DNA of 25,107 nucleotides from contig JBBPTG010000317.1 of the NCBI GenBank assembly GCA_038093975.1, positions 1 through 25,107 of the forward strand, read 5' to 3'. The DNA is from Chalciporus piperatus (Eukaryota > Basidiomycota > Agaricomycetes > Boletales > Boletaceae). The position numbers were made by a program, and so were the translations under genes. Below, in pieces: positions 8,840 to 16,541 of this stretch; the stretch's first letter is position 1, and each line of letters starts with the position of its first letter. The notes beneath the pieces are model-generated. The model saw nothing but the letters and a program-made list of their open reading frames with translations. It had not been told where the DNA came from and searched no databases.

Positions 8840-9560
8840 GCTAAAGTCCACAAAAATGTGTACTAAAAGTGTAGTTAACAATGTGGGAAAGGGTATTAGG
8901 ATTGAGTGTAGTGAAGTGTACAAAAAAAGCGTAGTAAAAGTGTAGTTACAAGTGTGGGAAAGTATAGCTAGATTGAGTGAGCACAATGACAAAAAAAGTG
9001 TAGTAAAAGTGTAGTTCAAGTGTGGGAAAGTGTAGCTAGATTGAGTGTAGCTAAAGTGTACAAAAAAGCGTAGTAAAAGTGTAGTCAAGAGTGTGGGAAA
9101 GTATAGCTAGATTGAGTGTAGCAAAAGTGTACAAAAAAGCGTAGTAAAAGTGTAGTGAAATGTGTGGGAAAGTGTGTAGTGATAGAGTGTAGCTAAAATG
9201 TCCAAAAAAGCGTACTAAAAGTGTAGTTACAAGTGTAGTGATTGAGTGTAGCAAAGTGTTACAAAAAAGCGTAGTAAAACTTGAATCAAATGTGTAGGAA
9301 AGTGTAGCTAGATTGAGTGTAGCAATAGTGTACAAAAATGCGTAGTAAATGTGTAGTTACAAGTGTGGGAAACTGTAGCTAGACTCAGTGTAGCAAAAGT
9401 GTAAAAAAAGTGTAGTAAATGTGTAGTTACAAGTGTGGGAAAGTGTATTAAGTTAGAGTGTAGCAAAAGTGTACAAAAAAGCGCAGTAAGTGTGTAGTTA
9501 AAAGTGTAGCAAAGTATGTGGAGATCAAACCTATTGAAAGTGTACAAAAAATATGGTAGC
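8840..9560. repeat. 71-bp minisatellite, about 10 units
   Basis: A unit of about 71 bp contains GTGTACAAAAAAGCGTAGTA, AGTGTAGTTACAAGTGTGGG and AGCTAGATTGAGTGTAGC. Unit starts fall at about 8846, 8916, 8985, 9056, 9127, 9198, 9256 (a shortened unit precedes it), 9328, 9399, 9469 and 9540. GTGTAG recurs inside the unit every 10-15 bp. The minus strand is nearly stop-free, but the repetitive translations look like by-products of the array. Confidence 0.9.
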
Positions 9561-9600
9561 TATCTAGTGTAGGAGATCCTAATAAAGTGTAGCTACATTT

Positions 9601-9723
9601 CCCTAATGCTCGGACTTGACAAAAAATCCGCGCGAAAAAGTCACGTGACCAAGTTGAACTTGCCGCGCCACTTCTTCGAGTCTGTCTCACACCACTACAC
9701 CACACCTCAACAACAACAGCAAC
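9601..9723 (+). promoter_or_regulatory. E-box promoter-like module (copy 1)
   Basis: GTCACGTGAC (9640-9649) lies in about 110 bp that resemble 14977-15087. Shared blocks include GGACTT, GCG, AAGTCAC-TGACC, TGAAC, and CTACACCACACCTCAACA just before the first hairpin cassette. Both copies stand directly upstream of a cassette array in the same orientation, so a promoter with a short leader is the simplest reading. No TATA box is evident. Confidence 0.45.
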
Positions 9724-10103
9724 ATGGCCGGCGAGGGCTCAACAGCCCTGCCGGCAATGCAAAGTGAGTTTCTACTCACTCACTGACCCACCCACTCATC
9801 TCACCAACAGCCACTCGAGTCTCCCCCACCACCACCACCTCCGAGTCACCTTAACACCAACTCGAACAACACGGCCGGCGAGGGCTCAACAGCCCCGCCG
9901 GCCTTACTAGGTGAGTTTCCACTCCCCCACCACCACATCCACTTACCTCAAACATAGCTGCTCGTGCCCCACCACCACCTCCCACCTTCAACACCCACTC
10001 GAACACGGCCGGCGAGGGCTCAACAGCCCCGCCGGCCTCACTAGGTGAGTTTTCACTTACCCACCACCACATCCTCACCTCGAACATGATACATAGCCAC
10101 TCA
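9724..10103 (+). repeat. Hairpin/splice-site cassette array A (3 units)
   Basis: Three 29-nt hairpins (9727-9755, 9874-9902, 10008-10036) have arms GCCGGCG and CGCCGGC, an inner stem GGGCT/AGCCC, a one-base bulge and a CAAC loop. Each is followed after exactly 8 nt by GTGAGT (9764, 9911, 10045), then 47-52 nt of C/A-rich sequence ending in CAG or TAG. The candidate introns are 9764-9810, 9911-9957 and 10045-10096, with candidate exons of 100 nt (9811-9910) and 87 nt (9958-10044) between them. An ATG at 9724 opens the first hairpin (MAGEGSTALPAMQ), but joining by these splice sites gives a stop in exon 2. Coding status is therefore unproven. Confidence 0.7.
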
Positions 10104-10524
10104 TCAGGAAAAATGACTTATGCCATATGTCACCATATGGCAATATTTGTTGCTATATGATGCTATTTGATGTTATTTGTGCACTATGGGCCATATGGCA
10201 AAAAGGGAAAAGTACCCAACTATAGTGCATCATATAGCATACAAATAGCACCAAATTGCAACATATAGCAGGGCCTGTAGACATGTAAAAGGCCTCTATC
10301 AATATAAGCTATATGTGCACAATGTGCACCAAATGGAAAAGTGAAAAAACAACTGAGGGCTTTTCCATATGGCGCCATTTTTCACTCTTTATGTCAAAAT
10401 ATCACACTTGAGTTAAAATACTTCAGGCTGAATTCAGTGCTAATATAATACATGATGAAATGAAAAGTAAAACAATCAAAACAATAAATCTAAACGACGG
10501 GGGTATCAGCAGCAGAAATGGCAG
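10104..10524. repeat. AT-rich segment between arrays A and B
   Basis: About 400 bp rich in CATATGG, ATAGCA and GTGCA words, joined to array A through CATCAGGAAAAA (10102-10113), the reverse complement of the shared 12-mer. About 13290-13407 has similar words and the same ending, so both may be copies of a non-autonomous element. No gene seen. Confidence 0.5.
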
Positions 10525-11207
10525 TGTTAGCTGTGGTAGTAGCGGGGATGGGGTTGGGGATGGTGGTGGAAAAAGCGATGGGGAGCTGTGGAGGGGGTCT
10601 GTGGTGAGTACATGTGGTGGTAGGTGAGTGGAAACTCACCTGATGATGGCGGCGGGGCTGTCGAGCCCTCGCCAGCCGTGTTTTGATGTTGAGTTAGAGG
10701 CCTTGAGTTGGGAGGAGGTGCGGGAGGTGTCGTGAGGTGGCGGCGTGCGCGAACGAGCTCGCCGGCTCGTAAAAAAGTGGTGGGGAGCTGTGGAGGGAGT
10801 CTGTGGTGAGTAGATGTGGTGGTGGGTAAGTGAAAACTCACCTAGTGAGGCCGGCGGGGCTGTTGAGCCCTCGCCGGCCGTGTTCGAGTGGGTGCGGGAG
10901 GTGTCGTGAGGTGGCGGCATGCGCGAACGAGCTCGCCGGCTCGTAAAAAAGTGGTGGAGAGCTGTGGAGGGGGTCTGTGGTGAGTAGATGTGGTGGTGGG
11001 TAAGTGAAAACTCACCTAGTGAGACCGGCAGGGCTGTTGAGCCCTCGCCAGCCGTGTTCGAGTGCGTGTTGAAGGTGGGAGGTGATGGTGGGGCACGAGC
11101 AGCTATGCTCGAGGTAAGTGGATGTGGTGGTGGGGGAGTGGAAACTCACCTAGTAAGGCCGGCGGGGCTGTTGAGCCCTCGCTGGCCTGGGCGCAGGGGC
11201 AGCACAT
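10525..11207 (-). repeat. Hairpin/splice-site cassette array B (4 units)
   Basis: On the minus strand, hairpins at 11158-11186, 11024-11052, 10850-10878 and 10648-10676 are each followed, after exactly 8 nt, by GTGAGT (first base at 11149, 11015, 10841 and 10639). The last two complete repeat units also carry TTTTTTACGAGCCGGCGAGC between intron and hairpin. The copy at 10648 pairs less well than the others. The array converges on array A. Confidence 0.7.
10640..11207 (-). CDS. Hypothetical spliced gene made of repeated exons (tentative)
   Basis: Starting at the ATG at 11207, splicing at the cassette donors gives an open frame through exons 11207-11150 (58 nt), 11102-11016 (87 nt), 10961-10842 (120 nt) and 10787-10640 (148 nt), with candidate introns of 47, 54 and 54 nt. 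The two middle exons are multiples of three and both begin in phase 1, so units can be gained or lost in frame. The first three exons carry an EGSTA motif (EGSTAPPA, or EGSTALPV in exon 2) where the DNA forms the hairpin; exon 4 reads it in another frame. The two 54-nt introns are also multiples of three and lack stops, so retention would be tolerated. No known domain. It could equally be a non-coding transcript or inert repeat. Confidence 0.25.
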
Positions 11208-11395
11208 TTGTTTGAGCGGGTGGAGGTGGGCATGTTGCTAAAACTTGGTTGGGTGTGAAAGAAAGAACGGGAGAGAAGAAAAAAACTCATCTTGGGTAGA
11301 AATACGTGTGTGATGAAGTTGAAGGCTGTGGGAATGGTGGAAAAGCAGACAAGTGGCAGAAACACACTCTTGTTCCTCAAATAGTTCCAACTTCG
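11208..11395. other. No gene seen upstream of array B
   Basis: On the minus strand it is pyrimidine-rich (TTCTTCTCTCCCGTTCTTTC), as fungal promoter or leader regions often are. Nothing firmer can be said. Confidence 0.35.
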
Positions 11396-11457
11396 CTTGG
11401 GACTACTCGAAAAGGGAATTGCGTAAATACGCAATTCCCTTTTCGAGTAGTCCCAAG
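11396..11457. repeat. 62-bp palindrome (30-bp arms, 2-nt spacer)
   Basis: Arms 11396-11425 and 11428-11457 are perfect reverse complements around AA. The arm begins CTTGGGACTACTCG and ends GGAATTGCGTA. The flanking bases do not pair. It would form a cruciform or a very stable RNA hairpin. Confidence 0.95.
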
Positions 11458-11536
11458 GCGCAGTGTCGGCGCCCGCCACCTTCGCAAAGACGACCGTGGA
11501 GACAATGAGGTCTACCATCGCGCGTCCTTGTCGTGA

Positions 11537-12683
11537 TCAATCCACCACGTTCATCATGGCAGAGCGTCCAACTGCAGAAATAAAGACGCGCCCAGCCGCG
11601 AAGAAACACGACGGGACGAGTCGCCAGAGCCATCCGACGGACTTGAGGGAGTCGCAGGCGTCGAGGGCGCGTGGTTGGTAGTCGAGCAATCGAGTGTTGA
11701 GGTCGAGGAAACAAGCAGCCGCACGAATGCAGACTGCGAGTCCAAAGTCCAAGGGGTCGAGTCGAGCAAATCGGGTGCCGTCGAGATCGAACCAGGCGGC
11801 GAGGCGGACGTCGAACGAGCCGGAAGCATCGTGCACGACCGCAGGTGCATGAAAACCGATCGGGGCAACTCGAGGCCACAAAAAGGCGTCGAAACCGGTC
11901 GGGGGACCACGGAGATCGAAGGGGAAGATGAGGAAGCGCTGAGAGACGAGCAGGTCGAAGGGGAGAAGGACGAGACGCGCGGAAACACGTCGATCAAGGA
12001 GAAGAAAAGGTCGTCGAGGCCGCACAAGCGATCGACGCGAGGAGTCGAAGCAACCAGTCAAAAAGACACGGCGAACAACGACGACGTAGCTACACCGTCC
12101 CCACTCCTTCCTCCACCTATTCCCAGTCCTCACGACCGATCCCGAAGCCGAACGAATGATCACAACAACGACAAAGCGGCGAACGCACGGTACGACCGCA
12201 CAGACGCACGAACGGAGTCGTGTGGCCATACGGTCGCAACGAGGGACCAACGGGGCGATGCAGAGCATCGAGAAGACGACGGCGACGACTTACGGAGATT
12301 GCTGACTCGAGTCAAGCGAGATCGAGACCGAGACGACGAGCGGGAGAGGGTCAAGTCGAGAGAACTTGAAGTTGAGAGTCAGGGGGAGTATGAGAGGGGT
12401 GGAAACGGCGCCGAACAATACGGCGAACGCAATGGCATGGACGACGCAACGAGCAACTGGGATCGCGACTCACGACGAGTCGGATCGAAGCCGATCGCTG
12501 ACGATGAGCGTCAGAACCAACGCTACATGCGCAAGTTGGCCATGTACGCACCTAGGCCATCACCACCACGCATTTCCCATCACGCCAGACGACTCACCAG
12601 TCACCCGAACCCACCGCGTCGTCGAGGACGACTCAAATCGAACCTACGGCTCTTCGACGTGTGGCCCCCATCAGAGCTTGAAG
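11537..12683 (+). CDS. Hypothetical low-complexity charged protein (doubtful)
   Basis: The + frame is open from 11537 to a TGA at 12701-12703, but it has no ATG near its start; the nearest well-placed ATG (11556, TCATCATGGCAG) is in another frame and stops at 11679-11681. The translation is rich in Glu, Arg, Asp and Ser (RVKRDRDRDDERERVKSRE), with no recognisable domain. Antisense frames over the same GC-rich DNA are also long, so openness is weak evidence. At 12684-12729 GTAGGT to CTGCAG fits a 46-nt intron; splicing there continues the frame to a stop at 12903-12905. It may be a decayed gene, a transposon Gag or chance. Confidence 0.25.
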
Positions 12684-12729
12684 GTAGGTCACTTCGTTGG
12701 TGAATCACCAAATGAAACTCACCCTGCAG
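12684..12729 (+). other. Candidate 46-nt intron
   Basis: Donor GTAGGT, branch-like AACTCAC and acceptor CTGCAG. The 15-mer CATCAGAGCTTGAAG that ends just before the donor recurs at about 12894-12908, which suggests a local duplication. Confidence 0.3.
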
Positions 12730-12765
12730 TAGAGTCTCTTTGCGGACATCCTATCTGTCCTCGCT

Positions 12766-13197
12766 ATGACGTACTCAGATACTCAACCACAAGGGACTCT
12801 CCGATATCGCTTGCTATCCGCGTCCCTCCTCCCTCCGTCATCAACAATACCGGAACCAGGTTCATGGGGCCACGAGTACGTTCGCCAGCTCGCATCAGAG
12901 CTTGAAGACTCCACACTCCGGCAAGAAGGTGAAGAAGCTGTTCCTCCCCCTCCTGCCACTGAAGGCGATGCGGCTGCCGTGAAGCCCGAGGCTGTTAATG
13001 TCCCGGCGAGGTCAGCGCCGAGTCGAGTGGCGGCCATGCGAACTCACCAAATGACCCTACCGAGCCACCAGAAGACGACGACGACGAGTCGACAAGCCCA
13101 ACCGTCGAGCGGGACACGTCGAACAACGTTGGAGATGCACTCAGGCGCAAAGATACGCGACCAGACGAGTTGCCAACACCACCTGGGCTTCCAGTAA
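12766..13197 (+). CDS. Hypothetical ORF, possible exon (doubtful)
   Basis: 143 codons from an ATG at 12766 to TAA at 13195-13197. The middle (PGSWGHEYVRQLASELED, then a Pro/Ala/Glu-rich part) looks more protein-like than other frames here. No domain is recognised. It may be a further exon of the upstream open frame through an intron I could not place. Confidence 0.25.
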   Translation: MTYSDTQPQGTLRYRLLSASLLPPSSTIPEPGSWGHEYVRQLASELEDSTLRQEGEEAVPPPPATEGDAAAVKPEAVNVPARSAPSRVAAMRTHQMTLPSHQKTTTTSRQAQPSSGTRRTTLEMHSGAKIRDQTSCQHHLGFQ

Positions 13198-13407
13198 TGT
13201 ATTGGACAGTTGTACACATTTTATCCTTAATAACTGGTCTAGTAAGTACGCCTATCAAACATTGTACTAGATATATCAGTAGCATTGTGTACTATAGCAA
13301 TAAATAGCCCATATAGTGCCATATGTGCAACTTATAGCACAAATATGTCCAATGTGTGCCATGGCTGCACATATGGCCAACTATGGCATAGGGTATGTTT
13401 CCTGATG
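13198..13407 (+). repeat. AT-rich element ending in TTTCCTGATG
   Basis: CATATGTGC, ATAGC and TATGGC words precede TTTCCTGATG at 13398-13407. The sequence immediately after (GCTCGTGCCCCACCACCAC) matches the exon part of the hairpin cassettes, as if the AT-rich segment had joined or inserted into a cassette there. Confidence 0.5.
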
Positions 13408-13542
13408 CTCGTGCCCCACCACCACTTCCCACTGTAGCACCATACATGTACTAGTTAGACAGATATATTTCACATTTTTCCTGAACTCCTGAACTACATA
13501 AAGTGTGAAATAATTGTAAAATATAGTGAAATAGTAATTGGG
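13408..13542. other. Cassette fragment and AT-rich spacer
   Basis: A short cassette-exon fragment (to about 13433) followed by AT-rich sequence. No hairpin and no gene seen. Confidence 0.4.
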
Positions 13543-13951
13543 TACTGGATTGCTGAACCCCTGAGTGGCTGGGTTACTAGAGTGACTAGATTACTGGACC
13601 CCTGAGTGACTGGATTACTGGAGTGACTGGATGACTAGGATGACTGTATAACTGGACTGGCTGGATTACTGAAGTGACTGGATGACTGGATTGACTGGAC
13701 CACTGGACCACTGGACTACTGAAATGACTGGATAACTGGATAACTGGATAACTGGATAACTGAGACTACTGAAATGACTGGATGACTAGATGACTGGGCC
13801 ACTGAAATGTCTTCATGACTGGGCTAATGAACTAATGAGATTACTGAAATGACTGGCTGACTGGATGACTGGGCAACTGAGCAACTGGCGTACTGGTTTA
13901 ACTGATCCAGTCATTCCAGTAACTTCAGACTTTTTGCAGTGTTGCTGATGT
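13543..13951 (+). repeat. ACTGG minisatellite with 55-bp inverted-sense end
   Basis: Degenerate 8-9 bp repeats (GGATGACT, GGATAACT, GGAGTGACT) run to about 13896. The end, 13897-13951, is identical over 55 bp to 18705-18759 and contains CCAGTCATTCCAGTAA, the reverse complement of the repeat unit, so the array's last part can fold back on it. Confidence 0.85.
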
Positions 13952-14579
13952 AGGTCATGTGGGCTGCAGATAACTCGTGTGGGCTGCAGATCAGTCATTT
14001 GGGGAGTTGGTGAGCCATTTGAGGTGCGAGTGCGTCGCTTGGGGTGTAAACAACTTAGTTGGGGTGTAAACAAGTCGTTTGAGGTGTCCGAGAGTCGTTT
14101 GGACCGCGGATGAGTTGTCTGGGGTGTTAGCGAGTTGTCTGGGGTGTTAGCGAGTTGTTTGCGGTGTAAACGAGTTGTTTGGGCTGCGGATAGGTCGTTT
14201 GAGGTGCGAGTGCGTCGCTTGGGGTGTAAACAAGTTAGTTGGGGTGTAAACAAGTCGTTTGAGGTGTCCGTGAGTCGTTTGGACCGCAGATGAGTTGTCT
14301 GGGGTGTTAGCGAGTTGTCTGGGGTGTTAGCGAGTTGTTTGCAGTGTAAACGAGTCGTTTGGGCTGCGGATAGGTCGTTTGGGCTGCAGAGAAGTCGTTT
14401 GGGGCGTTGGTAAGCAGTTTGAGGTGCGAGTGCATCGCTTGGGGTGTAAACGAGTCATTTGAGGTGTCCGTAAGTCGTTTGGACCGCGGATGAGTCGTCT
14501 GGGGTGTTAACGAGTTGTTTGAGGTGTAAAGGAGTTGTTTGGGCTGCGGAGAGGTCGTTTGGGCTGCGGATAAGTCGTG
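13952..14579 (+). repeat. 20-bp minisatellite with 180-bp higher-order repeat
   Basis: About 31 units of exactly 20 bp (for example GAGTTGTTTGCGGTGTAAAC). Nine different units form a 180-bp block at 14021-14200, repeated at 14201-14380 with only a handful of substitutions. A third, diverged block of eight units spans about 14421-14579. The 4448-4585 repeat is the same family in reverse. Confidence 0.92.
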
Positions 14580-14891
14580 CATTTCTCGTTGTGTTGTCGT
14601 TCATTGCTGTTGTCGTTGTGGGTTGAGGGATGAAGGTGAGGTGGCGAGGTGAGGGTGACTCACTGCTTTGACGTAGCGCTCATTTAGCTCGTTTCAACTC
14701 TCTGAACCCACTGACTGTTTGTACGCACCGTCGCACCTCAACCTCTGTGGCCTCGCTTGCTACTCCCTCGACTCCTTCGTTACACAGCTCTGTGGCCTTG
14801 TCTGGCCATGTTTCCTCGCGGCTGGGTGGGTCTTCAGTGTGTTTCAACGTGTTTTGTGTGTTGGTAGGTTGTGCTTGTAGTGCGCATGTGT
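14580..14891. other. No gene seen
   Basis: Short frames are open on both strands, but none has recognisable content. The left part is TTGTTGTCGTTG-like low complexity. Confidence 0.4.
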
Positions 14892-14933
14892 GTGTGGGAA
14901 AGCTCTGCGGTATACCACAGAGCTTTCCCACAC
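14892..14933. repeat. 42-bp palindrome
   Basis: Arms 14892-14907 (GTGTGGGAAAGCTCTG) and 14918-14933 are perfect reverse complements. They enclose one mismatched pair (C/A) and the self-complementary centre GGTATACC. Confidence 0.95.
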
Positions 14934-14976
14934 CTTTGCTAGTAAGGTAAGTAAGCAAGGTAGTAAGTGGGTCTTG

Positions 14977-15087
14977 GACTTCACCAAAATTTGCGTGAGC
15001 AAGTCACATGACCGTGGTGAACTCGCCTTTTGTCTGGCTTCTCTCCTGCACTTCTATCTCTACACCACACCTCAACACGTCAACAAA
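14977..15087 (+). promoter_or_regulatory. E-box promoter-like module (copy 2)
   Basis: It resembles 9601-9723 block by block, with GTCACATGAC (15003-15012) in place of GTCACGTGAC, and ends with CTACACCACACCTCAACA right before cassette array C. Confidence 0.45.
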
Positions 15088-16060
15088 GCCAGCGTGGGCT
15101 CAACAGCCCCGCTGGCACCCAAAGGTTAGTGATAGCCCCCAAAAGTGAGTGTTTGCTCACCCACCAACCCAACCGCTCACCTCGAACACAGCCGCTCAGG
15201 CTTGTTATAGTATTTAAAAACTTTTCAAACTTTTGCCTACAACGGTATTCGAACTCTGAACTTTGTCTACAACTTAGGGGTCAAGCCGGATTCATCTTAA
15301 ATCTGCTCCGGTAGTCCCTGTAGCATTACATAAACTATTACATAATCAGGTCACGTGACAAAGGTCCAGACTTAGATGAGTCAGCAATGATGTCATGGCC
15401 TAGACCCTAATCCGTGCCTGGTACCTTTTCTTATCATCGTACCATTTACCTTATCTATCTTTCCCTTTGTGTTTTCCTTATTCGGCTGTTGGTCTGTGCG
15501 CACTTCTCAATAGTATATAAGTAGCCCTGTACTTATCACAGACCCCAGTCTAATCCATTTGTGACTTCACCGTCATTAAGCTTTAGTACTCAGCATATCC
15601 TTCGCATAGGCTTAGTGTTGCCTAAAGTCCCCGCTGTGTTGTGAGAGATCATAACAAGGCTGTCTGCCCCACCAACACCTCCCACCTCTCACTCAACATC
15701 AAAACACAGCCGGTGAGGGCTCAATAGCACCGCCGGCATTATTCCGTGAGTTTTGCTCACCAACCACCACCACCACTCACCCCATCAAGTCTGCCCCACC
15801 AAAATCACGAACAACACGACCGGCGAGGGCTCAACAGCCCCGCCGGCAATATCACTGGCAGGTAAGTTTTTATTCGCCCACATCCACATCCACTCACCAC
15901 AGAGCCTCACCACAGTCCCACCACGAGCCGGGAAGCTCAAACAAGCTCACCACCACCTTACGACTCGAAGACGAAGCCGGCGCGGGCTCAACAGCCCCGC
16001 TGGCTTCACCAGGTGAGTGTTTCTTCACCCACCAACCCAGCCGCTCACCTCGAACACAGC
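15088..16060 (+). repeat. Hairpin/splice-site cassette array C (4 units), split by a solo LTR
   Basis: Hairpins at 15088-15116, 15709-15737, 15819-15847 and 15976-16004. Donor-like GTTAGT, GTGAGT, GTAAGT and GTGAGT follow at 15125, 15746, 15862 and 16013, after 8, 8, 14 and 8 nt. The hairpin at 15088 has GCCAGCG paired with CGCTGGC, a compensatory A-T for G-C exchange relative to the common GCCGGCG/CGCCGGC. The hairpin at 15976 is extended by GAA/TTC. Candidate acceptors include CACAG at about 15186-15190 and 16054-16058. No single spliced frame stays open across the units here. Confidence 0.7.
15203..15656 (+). repeat. Solo gypsy LTR (454 bp) with TSD AGGCT
   Basis: It has TGTTATAG...ATAACA ends, full length, TATATAA at 15514-15520 and GTCACGTGAC inside. 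It is flanked by AGGCT at 15198-15202 and 15657-15661. It lies in the cassette sequence that continues as CGAACACAGCCGCTC and GCCCCACC on its two sides. No internal element sequence remains, so the element was lost by LTR-LTR recombination. Confidence 0.96.
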
Positions 16061-16349
16061 TGCTCGGGGTTGTTTGCCCCACCTCAACCTCCCACCTCTT
16101 CGTGCGACCACGCCAACACCTTCCCGACCCCATCTCTACCATTTCTCGAGCCTGAGTGGCTCGTGCAACAACACCAACACCTCCTCACCGACCCAAGTCC
16201 CTCATCATTGCCCTAGCCCATCCTTATTGTAGTCATACATTAGTATATCACATGTAGTAGATAAACCTGCCAATGCATCCTATCTTTGATATCTATTTAT
16301 TTGACCAGTGTGAAGTAAAACTGAAGGAAGGGCAGTAAATCGCTACAGA
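16061..16349. other. Cassette remnant and AT-rich spacer
   Basis: Up to about 16215 it is C-rich and cassette-like (GCCCCACCTCAACCTCCCAC) without a hairpin; the rest is AT-rich. No gene seen. Confidence 0.4.
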
Positions 16350-16541
16350 ATCAGAGTCTATATAGTATTATAAGAGCTATATGTGCTTGTATAGTCTACC
16401 ATTCTCTTAGAGTCTATATAGTATTATAAAAGCTATGAGAGTTTTGGGGGGCGCTATAGAGTGCTCCATAGAGGGGACTTGTCACTTTTTCCTATAAGCA
16501 ATATAAATGGAATTATAGTACTCTATAGAACTATTATAGCT

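Noticed and set aside
8819..9705. Several minus-strand open frames over the 71-bp repeats (Tyr/Thr/Leu/His-rich)
   Set aside because: They follow the repeat unit, change frame with unit length and have no domain.
10104..10524. Convergent terminator or telomere-like sequence between arrays A and B
   Set aside because: No TTAGGG-type repeats and no defined terminator; the words present match the AT-rich element at 13290.
11403..12268. Long antisense frames in the GC-rich region
   Set aside because: Valine/Arg/Cys-rich translations without domains, typical of antisense of charged low-complexity DNA; the + frame is slightly better.
13543..14579. CRISPR-like array
   Set aside because: Direct tandem units without unique spacers, in a eukaryotic setting.
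13813..14582. Minus-strand frames over the 20-bp array (TPQTTHPRSKRL-type repeats)
   Set aside because: A 20-bp unit without stops stays open by construction; the peptide period of 20 residues is three units. No start or promoter context.
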